A DNA stretch of 64,000 nt from Strongylocentrotus droebachiensis (Eukaryota; Echinodermata; Echinoidea; Camarodonta; Strongylocentrotidae). The translations under genes and the position numbers were made by a program. Numbering within the stretch: position 1 is the stretch's first letter; each line of letters starts with the position of its first letter. The notes under the pieces are model-generated. The model did not search any database and was not told where the DNA came from. It saw nothing but the letters and a program-made list of their open reading frames with translations. Of the stretch, positions 37,701-49,251 are shown one piece after another. The stretch spans positions 83,620 through 147,619 of the forward strand of contig JAVYIG010004962.1 of assembly GCA_035222895.1 (NCBI GenBank), given 5' to 3'.

Positions 37701-40700
37701 CAGATTTTAAATGATATCCTGGCAAAAAGTATACACCAAATCGCACAAATTGAGTTTACAAATTCGATTTTTTTTTTCTTCAGCTTTTCAGGGGGACACA
37801 TCCCCCCTCAGACTCCCCCTGTCCGCGCAAGCGCGAAAAGCGGCGCTGACGCGCCGCTCAATATTTTCTCACAAATTGGGCCCCCCCCCCCTCGACGCCG
37901 GCTGGATCCGCCCCTGATCTCTTCAGCATTCATTTATGAGGGTCCTGCGATCAAATTAAATGATAACCTGATCCTCTGTTACATCTTACTGAAGCCAGGG
38001 GCGTCGCTAGACCTTTTTCAGTGGGGGGGGGGTGTAGAGGTCAATGATTACCGACAAAACTAGCCACCAATTACCGACAAAATTAAATGTCCAATATCTA
38101 CAAATTCAACCCTATAAACCTGGGGCCGAAGGCTAAATTAAAATGGTCATTTTCCTCGACGACATAAATATACGAATTATTTCTTCAATTTAGTCAGCAT
38201 CATAGCTATATATTTTAATGCAGGCGCGGAGCTAGGATCTTATTTTAGGGAGGGGCGGTAGTGAGCAAGAGAATCGCTTAAAAGCGCACTCATTAGGGGG
38301 GTGTGGGTGATGGGCCTCCCGTGCGAAGCGCGAAAGCTTTGACGTTTCATTAAATTATTATAAAAAAGGAGACGATTGCTGTACCGTTCTCGACTGTTTA
38401 TCCTTTTCTGAATTCAGTTCCCCCCCCCTCCCGCGCAAAGGGCGGAAGCTTTGACGTTTCAATAAATTATAAGAAAAATCAGACGATTCGGTGTACTGTT
38501 CTCGACTCTTAATCCTTATCTGAATGAAGTTTCCCCCTCCCTCGCGAAGCGCGAAAGCTTTGACGTTTCCTCATATCATTAGAGAAAGAACACGATTCGT
38601 TGTACCGTTTTCGACTCTAAATAAGCCCTATTAATTTTGTCTGAATTCAGTTTCCCCCTCTCGCGCGAAGCGCGGAAGCTTTGACGTTTCCTTAAATTAT
38701 TAGAGAAAGAACACGATTCGTTGTACCGTATTCGACTCTAAATAAGCCCTATTAATTTTGTCTGAATTCAGTTTCCCCCTCTAGCGCGAAGCGCGGAAGC
38801 TTAAACGTTTCCTTAAATTATTAGAGAAAGAAGACGATTCGTTGTACCGTTTTCGACTCTAAATAAGCCCTATAAATTTTGTCTGAATTCAGTTTCCCCC
38901 TCTCGCGCGAAGCGCGGAAGCTTTGACGTTTCCTTAAATTATTAGAGAAAGAACACGATTCGTTGTACCGTTTCCAACTCTAAATAAGCCCTATAAATTT
39001 TGTCTGAATTCAGTTTCCCCCTCTCGCGCGAAACGCGGAAGCTTTGACGTTTCCTTAAATGATTAGAGAAAGAACACGATTCGTGGTAACGTTTTCAACT
39101 CTAAATAAGCCCTATTAATTTTGTCTGAATTCAGTTTCCCCCTCTCGCGCGAAGCGCGGAAGCTTTGACGTTTCCTTAAATTATTAGAGAAAGAAGACGA
39201 TTCGTTGTACCGTTTCCAACTCTAAATAAGCCCTATAAATTTTGTCTGAATTCAGTTTCCCCCTCTCGCGCGAAACGCGGAAGCTTTGACGTTTCCTTAA
39301 ATTATTAGAGAAAGAACACGATTCGTTGTAACGTTTTCAACTCTAAATAAGCCCTATTAATTTTGTCTGAATTCAGTTTCCCCCTCTCGCGCGAAGCGCG
39401 GAAGCTTTGACGTTTCCTTAAATTATTAGAGAAAGAAGACGATTCGTTGTACCGTTCTCGACTCGTCTAGATGGAGTTTCCCCCTTCCGCGCAAAGCGCG
39501 GAATTTTTGGCGTTTCGTCACAATAGAGAAAGGAAGACGATTCCTCGTACCTTTTTTCGAATCTTATTTAGCCCTATTCATCTGACTTCAGCTTCCCCCT
39601 CTCGCGCGAAGCGCGAAAGCTTTGACGTTTCTTTAAGAGAAAGAACACGATTCGTTGTACCGTTTTCTACTCTAAATAAGCCCTATAAATTTTGTCTGAA
39701 TTCAGTTTCCCCCTCTCGCGCGAAGCGCAGAACCTTTGACGTTTCCTTAAATTATTAGAGAAAGAACACGATTCGTTGTACCGTTTCCAACTCTAAATAA
39801 GCCCTATAAATTTTGTCTGAATTCAGTTTCCCCCTCTCGCGCGAAGCGCGGAAGCTTTGACGTTTCCTTAAATTATTAGAGAAAGAACACGATTCGTTGT
39901 AACGTTTTCAACTCTAAATAAGCCCTATTAATTTTGTCTGAATTCAGTTTCCCCCTCTCGCGCGAAGCGCGGAAGCTTTGACGTTTCCTTAAATTATTAG
40001 AGAAAGAAGACGATTCGTTGTACCGTTCTCGACTCGTCTAAATGGAGTTTTCCCCTTCCGCGCAAAGCGCGGAATTTTTGGCGTTTCATCACAATAGAGA
40101 AAGGAAGACGATTCCTCGTACCTTTTTTCGAATCTTATTTAGCCCTATTCATCTGACTTCAGCTTCCCCCTCTCGCGCGAAGCGCGAAAGCTTTGACGTT
40201 TCTTTAAGAGAAAGAACACGATTCGTTGTACCGTTTTCTACTCTAAATAAGCCCTATAAATTTTGTCTGAATTCAGATTCCCCCTCTCGCGCGAAGCGCA
40301 GAACCTTTGACGTTTCCTTAAATTATTAGAGAAAGAACACGATTCGTTTTACCGTTTCCAACTCTAAATAAGCCCTATAAATTTTGTCTGAATTCAGTTT
40401 CCCCCTCTCGCGCGAAGCGCGGAAGCTTTGACGTTTCCTTAAATTATTAGAGAAAGAACACGATTCGTTGTAACGTTTTCAACTCTAAATAAGCCCTATT
40501 AATTTTGTCTGAATTCAGTTTCCCCCTCTCGCGCGAAGCGCGGAAGCTTTGACGTTTCCTTAAATTATTAGAGAAAGAAGACGATTCGTTGTACCGTTCT
40601 CGACTCGTCTAAATGGAGTTTTCCCCTTCCGCGCAAAGCGCGGAATTTTTGGCGTTTCATCACAATAGAGAAAGGAAGACGATTCCTCGTACCTTTTTTC

Positions 40701-43700
40701 GTATCTTATTTAGCCCTATTCATCTGAATTCAGCTTCCCCCTCTCGCGCGAAGCGCGAAAGCTTTGACGTTTCCTCAATTTATTAGAGAACGAACACGAT
40801 TCGTTGTACCGTTTTCTACTCAAAATAAGCGATATAAATTTGTGTCTAAATTCAGTTTCCCCCTCTCGCGCAAAGCGGGGCAGCTTTGACGTTTCCTTAA
40901 ATTATTAGAGAAAGAACACGATTCGTTGTACCGTTCTCGACTCGTCTAAATGAAGTTTTTTGGCGTTTCATCACAATATAGAGAAAGGAAGACGATTCCT
41001 CGTACCGTTTTCGAATCTTATTAAGCCCTATTCATCTGAAATCAGTTTCCCACTCTCGCGCGGAGCGCGAAAGCTTTGACGTTTCCTCAAATTATTAGAG
41101 AAAGAACACGCTTCGTTGCACCGTTTTCGACTTTCAATAAGCCCTATTTGTCTGAATTCATTTTTCCACTCTCGCGCGAAGCGCGGAAGCTTTGACGTTT
41201 CCTTAAATTATTAGAGAAAGGAAGACGATTCGTCGTACCGTTGTTGACTCTTAAACCTTGTTTGAATTTAGTTTCCCCGAAAATTTTAAACCTCTGATAG
41301 TTCGTAGGGAAAAAAACTTGTCGGCCGACCGACAATATACATCTCACCGACTTCAAACTTCTGCATTGATATAGTACACGAGGATCGAGCAAGAATACCG
41401 ACACAGCAACATATTTACCCGTGTCTTTTTTTGCTCCCTCGACGAGACGACTCCACCCAACAACCCCCTTCTCTCTTTCACTCCCTCTCCTCCTCCCTCA
41501 GACTCTTACCTCCCCTCTCTCTCTCCTCTCTTTCATCCCCCGTTTTTTTTGTTTCCCTTTCACTCTTTTTTCCTGTTTTTTCCTTTTCTTTCTTTTCCTT
41601 TTTTTCCTCTCCTCCCTTTTTTTCTTTTTTTCTATTTCTTTCTTCTCTTTTCTTTCCTTTCTTTTCCTTTCTTTCCTTTCCTTTCCTTTCCTTTCTTTCT
41701 TTTCTTTTCCTTTTGTTTTCTTTTCCTTTTCTTTTTTTCTTTTCTTTCCCTTTCCCTCTCTTTTTTCCCTCTCCTTTTTTCCCTCTCGTTTTTTTCCTCT
41801 CTTTTTTTCCCTCTCTTTTTTTCCCTCTCTTTTTTTCCCGCTCTTTTTTCCCTCCCCCTTTTCTCTTTTTCCCGACAGCAGCGCAATTTTACCGACAATA
41901 TCCTGACAGGTGGGGGGGGTGTCGCACCCCCCACACCCCCCCTTTGGCGACGCCCCTGACTGAAGCTCTACCTGTTCATTTATTTTCAGAAAGAGGACAA
42001 AATTACAAAATGTAGAAATTCACCCTTTGTGCCCCTATGGAAGTATCGTTAATTTATACAATTAACTAGTCGTAATTGGAATATTAAACATTGTACCTCT
42101 CTCTTCTACTCAGAATATATTCAAACTGGTGATCTTAGATTGGTAAATGGCTTAAACCAACTAAGTGGGCGCCTGGAAATCTACCAGGGAAGCAACTGGC
42201 AATCAATCTGCAGCGTTGGCTTCGGCGTGACTGAAGCAACCGTAGCATGTCGTCAGCTTGGTCTTCTCAATTCATCTGATGTATTGGTCCACCCTGATGC
42301 TTACTTTGGTCAGGGGAATGTATACCTAGGCGGTGGACCTTATATTGCCCACTGCAATGGTGATGAGGAGCGGATTGAGTCGTGTCCTTCTTTCTATCCG
42401 TCTTTCGATTCTCACAACAATGATGAGCTCTTTTGTGGCCACACACAGGACGTAGGGATCTGTTGTCCATCCGAAACAGGTAATTATTATATATTCACAA
42501 ATCACAATTTTTAATTTTGTGATTAGATGTATACTGTTTCAAATGTCTGGACAAAAATAACGGTATTGAGAGTTGTGGAAAAGAAATGTAATTGCATTAT
42601 TCACTTGGAAATTAAATTCTAGGGCTTTATGTACCAGAAGAGGCTCCATGATTAGGCGTTCAGTTTTATCTTCAAATCAACTCAATATTTATGTTTATTA
42701 GTGATGATTAAAACAACAACACTAATTACAACTGAGCACGACTTTCCTCGCTCATTACATAGAAATACTGCACAGTCATTGCCTTGGCTTTATATGCCAG
42801 AATATTATTCATGTCTTTGTATATGCTGTAGGGCTCCCTTGGTAAGCAGACCATCAACATTTATATTGTTGGGTTGATTGGAATTATCCTATGCAGTATG
42901 CATAGAAAATCGAATGAAGAAATTAGTGAATGAATTGATCAATGAATAGATGAACTTATAACTAAATAAATTTAATGATATTCCATGAAATCAATACTGA
43001 AGTAAATAGGAGTATAGGTACTATGTCCCATTTGCAGGCCCAAAAAATGAAAAAGTTAAATTCCAACTGCATTTGAAAGATAATACTAATTTAGAACTTC
43101 CCTAAAAAAGGTGGGGCTTGAAAATGTCTTCAAGTGGGAAAATAACGACTATTAGTTGTCAAATCGACTTTAGGGCTATAGAGCCCAAAAGTAATAGTCT
43201 TGATTTTCAGACAATAGTACCGAATGGTCATATGTTTTATGCTGCGCAAAGATTCAATCAGTTTAATCTTGGCCATCACAAGAAGTGGGTTATTGATGTA
43301 GACAAATGCTCATGTACCCTTTACAACTCTTTTCATGTATGTTATTACCAAAGAAGAAAAAAAGCCAGTCAGTCCCTCAATAGTGTCTGACAGTGAAGTC
43401 TAGCAAGTAAACGGGTTTCCTTGCATAATTTGAATATGAGGACACTGCTAACGTTTAAATTTCACAGATAGGACATACATGACATATTCATAATTCCTGC
43501 AAAGTTCTACAGAATTTGAGGTTGGCTGCAAAAGGGACATAGTACCTTTAACATATTGAAAATGTATACTATATTATTATTTCTTTTTTCTATTAACATT
43601 ATTAACATTTGCAAACATATCTTTACCTGTGTAATATAAACTATAAGCAATACTAGTAGTACATGTAAAATTGATTTCATAGGAGGGCGAACCAGTGAAA

Positions 43701-44854
43701 GTTGTGTTATCGAGGGAAAACTATCATTCCTTCTAATTCACAATGACAGAATGATATCAATCGAATATCAAATTCTATCTTTTTTGAAGTTTTGTATGAA
43801 TACATTCTTTTACAATTATTTACATACATGTAGTTTTCATGTACTTTCAAATATTTTGTTCTATATCTGTAATAATTATTATACCTATGTATCTTAAAAT
43901 AAAATATTCATGTACCATGTGATTGAAGTTTCTAACGAATACAATTACAAATTCAATGAGTAAACCCATTTAGCTGTGAGCTTTTTAAAAATATACCTTT
44001 AGAGAAAAGACAGTGTATTGTTGATTCTAGTATAACATAAAGAGCTTAACCATGTGTAAACTACCCCGGATTGTTAATATGCGTGACATGAAGACTTAAT
44101 CTGCCTTATTTCAATATTTATTACAGATGGATGTGTAGTTGGGACTGTGAGTGAAGGATCCGTTGTTGGAGCCGTAGTAAGTGTTATTGTCGTAGTCGGT
44201 ATTATAGTCCTGCTTATCGGCTGTTGTTGTTACTGCTGCTGCAAAAAGAAGAAAGCAAAGAAACAATATACAGCAGTTGTACAGAATCCAGCTCCTCAGC
44301 CGGTTGGTGGAGGTCAGCAGGTATCAATGACACCAGGCGGGAATACAGCACCACCAGTATACTACCATGGATCTACTCCAGGGTATCCAGCTGGGACTGT
44401 CGCTCCACCCAGTACTCAGTACCCTCCCACTGGTCAGGCCATGCCCCCACCTGCACCTGTAGGTGGTAGTACCCCATACCCTCCACAGCCCTACCCGTAC
44501 CCCTCTGGGCAAGTTCCTCCACCTGCAGCAGCTGGTAGTGCCCCATACCCTTCACAGCCCTATCCATACCCTGTTGGACCCGCTCCTCAACAAGCAGGTG
44601 CTTATCCTGCACCCAATCAATATCCCCCGCAACCAGCTGCACCTTATCCTCCGCAACCAGCTGCACCTTATCCCCCGCAACCAGCTGCACCTTATCCTCC
44701 ACAGGAACAGCCGTATCCAACCAAAGGAGACCCTGGTCACCCCTTACCTCCTCATACAGGAGGCGGCATGCCGAGCGCACCCCCGATGGATACGAGTGGT
44801 CACGAGGTAGCTCCGAGTGCACCACCACCCGCCTATGAACATCTCATTGGATGA
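34725..44854 (+). CDS. SRCR receptor gene B: signal peptide, 2 SRCR domains, TM, Pro/Tyr-rich tail
   Basis: Predicted 497-residue type I membrane protein. Exons: 34725-34797 (signal), 35328-35654 (SRCR1), 42114-42479 (SRCR2), 44127-44854 (stalk, TM, tail). All introns are phase 1. SRCR1 carries DLRLANG, VVCRQLGLPFTQA, CDGGEARLTDC and GVHC, but no WxxVC cysteine. SRCR2 carries WQSIC, VACRQLG, CNGDEERIESC, LFC and GICC. The stalk has one Cys (DGCVVG). After the TM come CCCYCCCKKKK and QYTAVVQ, then YPYP repeats, three tandem PQPAAPYP units, PSAPPMD and a terminal PSAPPPAYE. The second intron is 6.5 kb because two transposons inserted there. Gene B is divergent from A and parallel to C. Confidence 0.92.
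36019..36122. repeat. CAC/ACC microsatellite
   Basis: CACCACCAC triplets with CTA and ACA variants, in intron 2 of SRCR gene B. Confidence 0.85.
36211..37916. mobile_element. hAT-like element with 8-bp target duplication ATCTCTTC
   Basis: Left end CAGGCGCGGATCCACGGGG; the right end read inward is CAGGGGCGGATCCAGCCGGC. Perfect 8-bp direct repeats ATCTCTTC flank it (36203-36210 and 37917-37924). The 1.7-kb interior has G/C runs, GGAAA repeats and, at about 37147-37435, a truncated piece of the GGGGCAC element family. No transposase is seen, so it is nonautonomous. It lies in intron 2 of SRCR gene B. Confidence 0.85.
37996..41958. mobile_element. 4-kb hAT-like element carrying a satellite array; target duplication ACTGAAGC
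   Basis: Left end CAGGGGCGTCGCTAGACC; right end read inward CAGGGGCGTCGCCAAAGG. Perfect 8-bp flanking repeats ACTGAAGC (37988-37995 and 41959-41966). The interior holds a large tandem satellite (about 38310-41275) and a 450-bp pyrimidine tract (about 41420-41870). No transposase ORF. It sits 79 bp after another element of the same class, in intron 2 of SRCR gene B. Confidence 0.87.
38310..41275. repeat. 121-bp satellite with a 571-bp higher-order repeat
   Basis: About two dozen monomers; the commonest spacing is exactly 121 bp (landmark CAGTTTCCCC at 38650, 38771, 38892, 39013, 39134, 39255). Each has a small palindrome, CTCGCGCGAAGCGCGGAAGC, followed by TTTGACGTTTCC. A variant block starting ATGGAGTTT recurs at 39471, 40042 and 40613, a 571-bp higher-order period. 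The 95-codon open frames at 39471 and 40042 are products of this repeat and differ at only three residues, so the last duplications are young. Confidence 0.9.
44626..44702 (+). repeat. 24-bp coding tandem repeat in gene B tail
   Basis: Three tandem units of CCGCAACCAGCTGCACCTTA plus TCC(T/C), each encoding PQPAAPYP. Genes A and C have one unit at this place. Confidence 0.88.
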
Positions 44855-46229
44855 CATGGATTATGACTTGTTTCTAATATACCAGACAGCATCTATAGCA
44901 CTGCAACGAAACGTAGTTTTAGTGACTTCATTTGTTCTCATTCGTATCATTGTTAAAAGAGTCAAAAGATGAATTGTAATGTAATGCATTGCCATGACGC
45001 TTGTAAATTTCATTATGTGGTGTACAAATGTAATAGTGATAAGATGAGAATTCAAGACAAAAATGAGAGGAAAGTCGATAAAATTTGATTATCACGAATT
45101 CATGTGCATCAGTACTTTGTGAATGCATTACAAAATTTTATTTTTTTCTTTTTGTGAGCTATATTTCAGAAGGGCGTGTGTGAGGGTAAGAGTTACAAGG
45201 TAAATAATAAGTTTCTTTACATTAAAATATTGTACACAGTAAAGCAATTCAAATGATATATTTTTCTCAGGATGGTTTTGAATCTTTTCTACCAGTAGGT
45301 CATTCAAAATGTTCCTTTATTTAATCTTATTTATGTTTATGGTAAGCTAATTCAAACAGACAAAACAAGAATATAACGTTCTTGAAAGATTGCGCAACGT
45401 TTGATAGCCACTGAGTTGTCCCCGCCCCCATATTATGAAAATTTCATACTGGCTAAACTTCTGTCATGAAGGACATAACAAACCAGTCCTATTACCTTTT
45501 TTTCACATTTAACCGGTCTGGAATTTGTTTGTGCGTACCAAGAACTCGAAGAACCAAATGCAGAACATCATTTATTCATATTCACATATACAATGCACAA
45601 CAACAAGGAGCTCTCATTTGTAAACAATACATACTTATTTTAATTTTGTTGAACCAACCTGGTTACACCTTTTCTGGTAGTCTAACGTTTGACCGTATTT
45701 TGCTATGTATTTCGCCATGTTCTTAAATGAAATTCTTTGAGTGGAAATTGCATAGTATGACATGATATTAGACCTAAACCAGATAGCTGTGATTTGAAGT
45801 ACATGTAATTTTTGTTTGGATATGATTATGCAGATTGCTTATTCGAGCGATACTTTTAAGAGGAAATGTACACATCTTTACAGATCCTGATTTCGCTTTT
45901 GTCTAGCCTGCATAGCAAAAGCGAGACATAAACGCCGCTTTTCCTGAGACGGCGGCGGCGGCGTCAACATTAAAAATTGAACCTAAGGTTAAGATTTTGA
46001 ATTGTTAGCATAATTTCAAAAGATTTTTTTCAAATTCTATGAGACTTGTACCCAAGGGTTATCAAGTATCACAAATTATATGACACGAATTATAGGTCAC
46101 AAAGTCAAGGTAAAAGGTCTTTTTAGGTCTTTCACTTTTTTCTCTATATTAATTTCTACCCTTTGTCCCTCTTTTTCCCCTCTTTCTTTCTCTCACTCTC
46201 TCTCTAGCTGTCTCTCTCTCCCTTTTTTC

Positions 46230-46412
46230 GATCAGAGGAACTTGCGATATTCGTTTTGTAATTTATATCAGGTTGCTATTTATGTATGTGACTCAGTATA
46301 CATTATCATGTTATGCCTATGTTTATATTGTATGTAACAGTAACACCAATGGGAATTGTATTTCTGTATTATTATAAATGGACAATGAAACTTGAATCTT
46401 GAATCTTGAATC
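46230..46412 (+). mobile_element. LINE 3' tail with CTTGAAT repeats
   Basis: AT-rich segment ending in three tandem CTTGAAT units (about 46390-46412), a typical non-LTR end. Confidence 0.5.
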
Positions 46413-47596
46413 TACACGGATGCATATGCATAAGTGAATTGATTAAGAACAGACCTTCTTATGTCGTCTTGAAGATCCTACAGATGTTTTGATAGTAGGT
46501 GCAGTAAGAAAGACTCTACATAAACCTATGACCTTGCAAAATTATCGTTTTCGCCAGGGGACCCTTTTCTGGTAGAACATTTATGATCTTCGATAACCCT
46601 TTTGACATATTCTTATTTAAAAAATTAATGAAACGGGAAAATATACATTTTGACGTAGAAAATAAGATCAAAGAATTTCCCAAGAAGATTGGGTATTTTA
46701 ATTCTATTATTACGATGAAATAATATTACTATATGCATGTACATGACAACTGGAGGTACGGTTACAAATTACAATGTTTTAATCTCGGGATTAATTGAGA
46801 TGGCAGATTTTTACGTGACGTAAAATTGCAACTTTTTAAATTATACAATATACAATTTCTATATGTTGTAAAAGAATTTGACGATTCGTTTTTGATCCAC
46901 AATCATGCGGTCGTTCGGCATTAAAACATACCGCACTTTCAGTTTATACAATTATGATATTTTACACGTGAACATTTTTACTATGCAAAGCACTTTTTAG
47001 TATCACAGCCAATGTATTTACACAAACTTGTAAACAATAATGCTCTATGAAACTAATATTTTATCATTGCCCGAAGTGAGATGATCAAGGTACTCAAATA
47101 TGATGATGCCAATAGAAAGAAAGACAAATGATAAGAGACTTTAACCCACTTTTTTACAGTTTTTCCTTTTTTACTTTGCGATACTTTTAAAGAAAGTATT
47201 GAACAATTAAAAATATAATTTAGTAATATTTTCAATTATGCTTTATATTCATATATGAATACATGTATTGTGCTTCACTTCTCTCTTGCCCCTCTCCCAC
47301 CCTCTCTTTCTTTCTGTGTTTCGCTGTATATATCTATTTCTTTCTTGATATAGGCCTACTATTTCTTATATCGACATTTATTTACCTATTCATATCTCAA
47401 GATGCCTCTTATCAAGGCTTTACATAATCATTTGGAGAAGTTTGGGTTATGAATATTATGTGTACATTATCATATATGCAACTGTATATTCTTTGTGTTT
47501 TTTATCAATTAAAATGTTATTCTGAAACTTAAAATTTTACACGATTTAAAAATAAAATGATTAAGAGAATGATTGAGAGACTGCCGGAGAGCAGAC

Positions 47597-47599
<3 letters not shown>

Positions 47600-47656
<57 letters not shown>

Positions 47657-47660
47657 GAAT
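47600..47660. repeat. GA microsatellite
   Basis: About 60 bp of GAGAGA; a second, shorter GA tract lies at 48435-48482. Confidence 0.9.
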
Positions 47661-48432
47661 CAAGAAAGATAGAGCCGGGTCATCCATTTCGAGTTCTGTA
47701 TTCTCTCTTTTATGATTAATGTTTTAAATGTCCATATAATCAATCAATCGGAGGGGAGAAATATGAAGAGGTATTTAAACAGAAGAGATAGTGTAATTTA
47801 GATAAAGATTGAGCAGATTATAGAGAAAGTATGAGTGGGAAGGAGAGAGGGTGAGAGGGAGTGGTAATCGGTTGACTGCCGAGTAAACCGAAACTTTGCA
47901 TATTGCGTTTTGAACAATGTTGTAAAAGTTATTTATTCGAGTTTAAATAAAACCATATCAATTTTGGCCTTAGCGTTTGTAGAATACACAGCCGAGTTGA
48001 GAGCCCAGAGTAAATGGACAATTGTTTGTAAATTATTAGCTTCTTGATCACATTCTCTTTTATCTCTATTTCTTTTTCTTTCTGTCATTTTCACGTCGCT
48101 TTTAACTTAATAATTTTTAATTCTACCCGTTATTTTAAACTTGTTAACATCCCTCTTTATATTTTTTTGTTGCCTCAAACTTGATAATATTCTTTGATCA
48201 TCGTTTTACTTGAAATTTTCTTTTAACATTCATGCGTTATTGTGATAACTATAGCATTTTATTCCCACGATGATATAGCCTAATGCACGCTATAATCATT
48301 GCAAGAAGATTGGTAAAACATAATTATGCTGTCTTTGTTCGTGAAACCGTCGCAGAATACAAACAGATAATAAGTGATCGAAAAAGAGAGAGAGAAGAGC
48401 GTGGTGTGAGTCAAAGAAGAGAGAGATAGATA

Positions 48433-48481
<49 letters not shown>

Positions 48482-48730
48482 GCCAATAAGCTGTGCACAT
48501 ACGTATATTACACAAACACATTCGCAGGCCAAAGGCGTGTAAAAAATGTTGATAACTATAACGCTGTGATCTATGTAAGATGTAAAACGAGTTTCAGCGT
48601 GCATGCTACTCACATGCATACTGTTGAAAGCAGCAAAGCCGTTTATCATATAATACTAAGGGCGTTAAATGGCAGACAGAGGGAGAGAGATAGAGGGGGG
48701 GGGGCGATCTTGAGAGTAATGGTAGATATA

Positions 48731-49251
48731 CAGTGCGTCCCAGAAAAAACGAAACCAAGAACCGAGCAGCAAACAGAGTTGACAAAAGACTTAACTCCGT
48801 TTCGTTGACAATCAGCCGTAGATGAAAGACTTCATGCATGGCTGATTGTCAACGAAACGGAGTTAAGTCTGTTGTCAATGCTGCTAGTTGCTACGGCAGG
48901 AAGCCAGTGAAAACGAATTCGTTTGATAAAATAATGGAAATGAAAGCACTACTTTAAACAAACAGAACTCATTTTTCTTGATTGAGGTGTCATGTGAAAG
49001 GGCAGAAACTCAACTTTCTAGAAATGTGATTTTCTCTTTGAAATTCAGATACCGCCCGCCAAATGACTTTTTGGTTTCCTCTCTTCAAATTGATTTTAAT
49101 CACTCGTGAAATATGCACTATATGAGTTGCATCAAATGAAAGAGGAGGATCTAAGCTTTCCAAACATGTGTCATTTATCAATTATATTTGTGATTAAGTT
49201 ATGATAAAAACATCGATAATTTTCAGTTTCGTTTTTTTCTGGGACGCACTG
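48731..49251. mobile_element. Foldback MITE, TA target (copy 3, left arm deleted)
   Basis: The same terminal sequence and TA flanks as the other two copies; the left arm keeps only the first part and the central palindrome. It lies between SRCR genes B and C. Translating the terminal repeat gives CVPEKTKP, a spurious peptide. Confidence 0.83.

Noticed and set aside
39471..40329. Two near-identical 95-codon frames (39471-39758, 40042-40329)
   Set aside because: Products of the 571-bp satellite repeat, with no start context or domain.
41421..42015. Open frames of 136-194 codons rich in Phe, Ser, Leu
   Set aside because: They lie in a TTTCC-type pyrimidine tract inside the hAT-like element; all three frames are open.
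44373..44828. 151-codon minus-strand frame, and similar frames opposite the tails of genes A and C
   Set aside because: Shadows of the low-complexity Pro/Tyr/Gln coding repeats.
48566..48808. Open frame containing CVPEKTKP (also near 15964-16167)
   Set aside because: This peptide is the translated terminal repeat of the TA-target foldback MITE.
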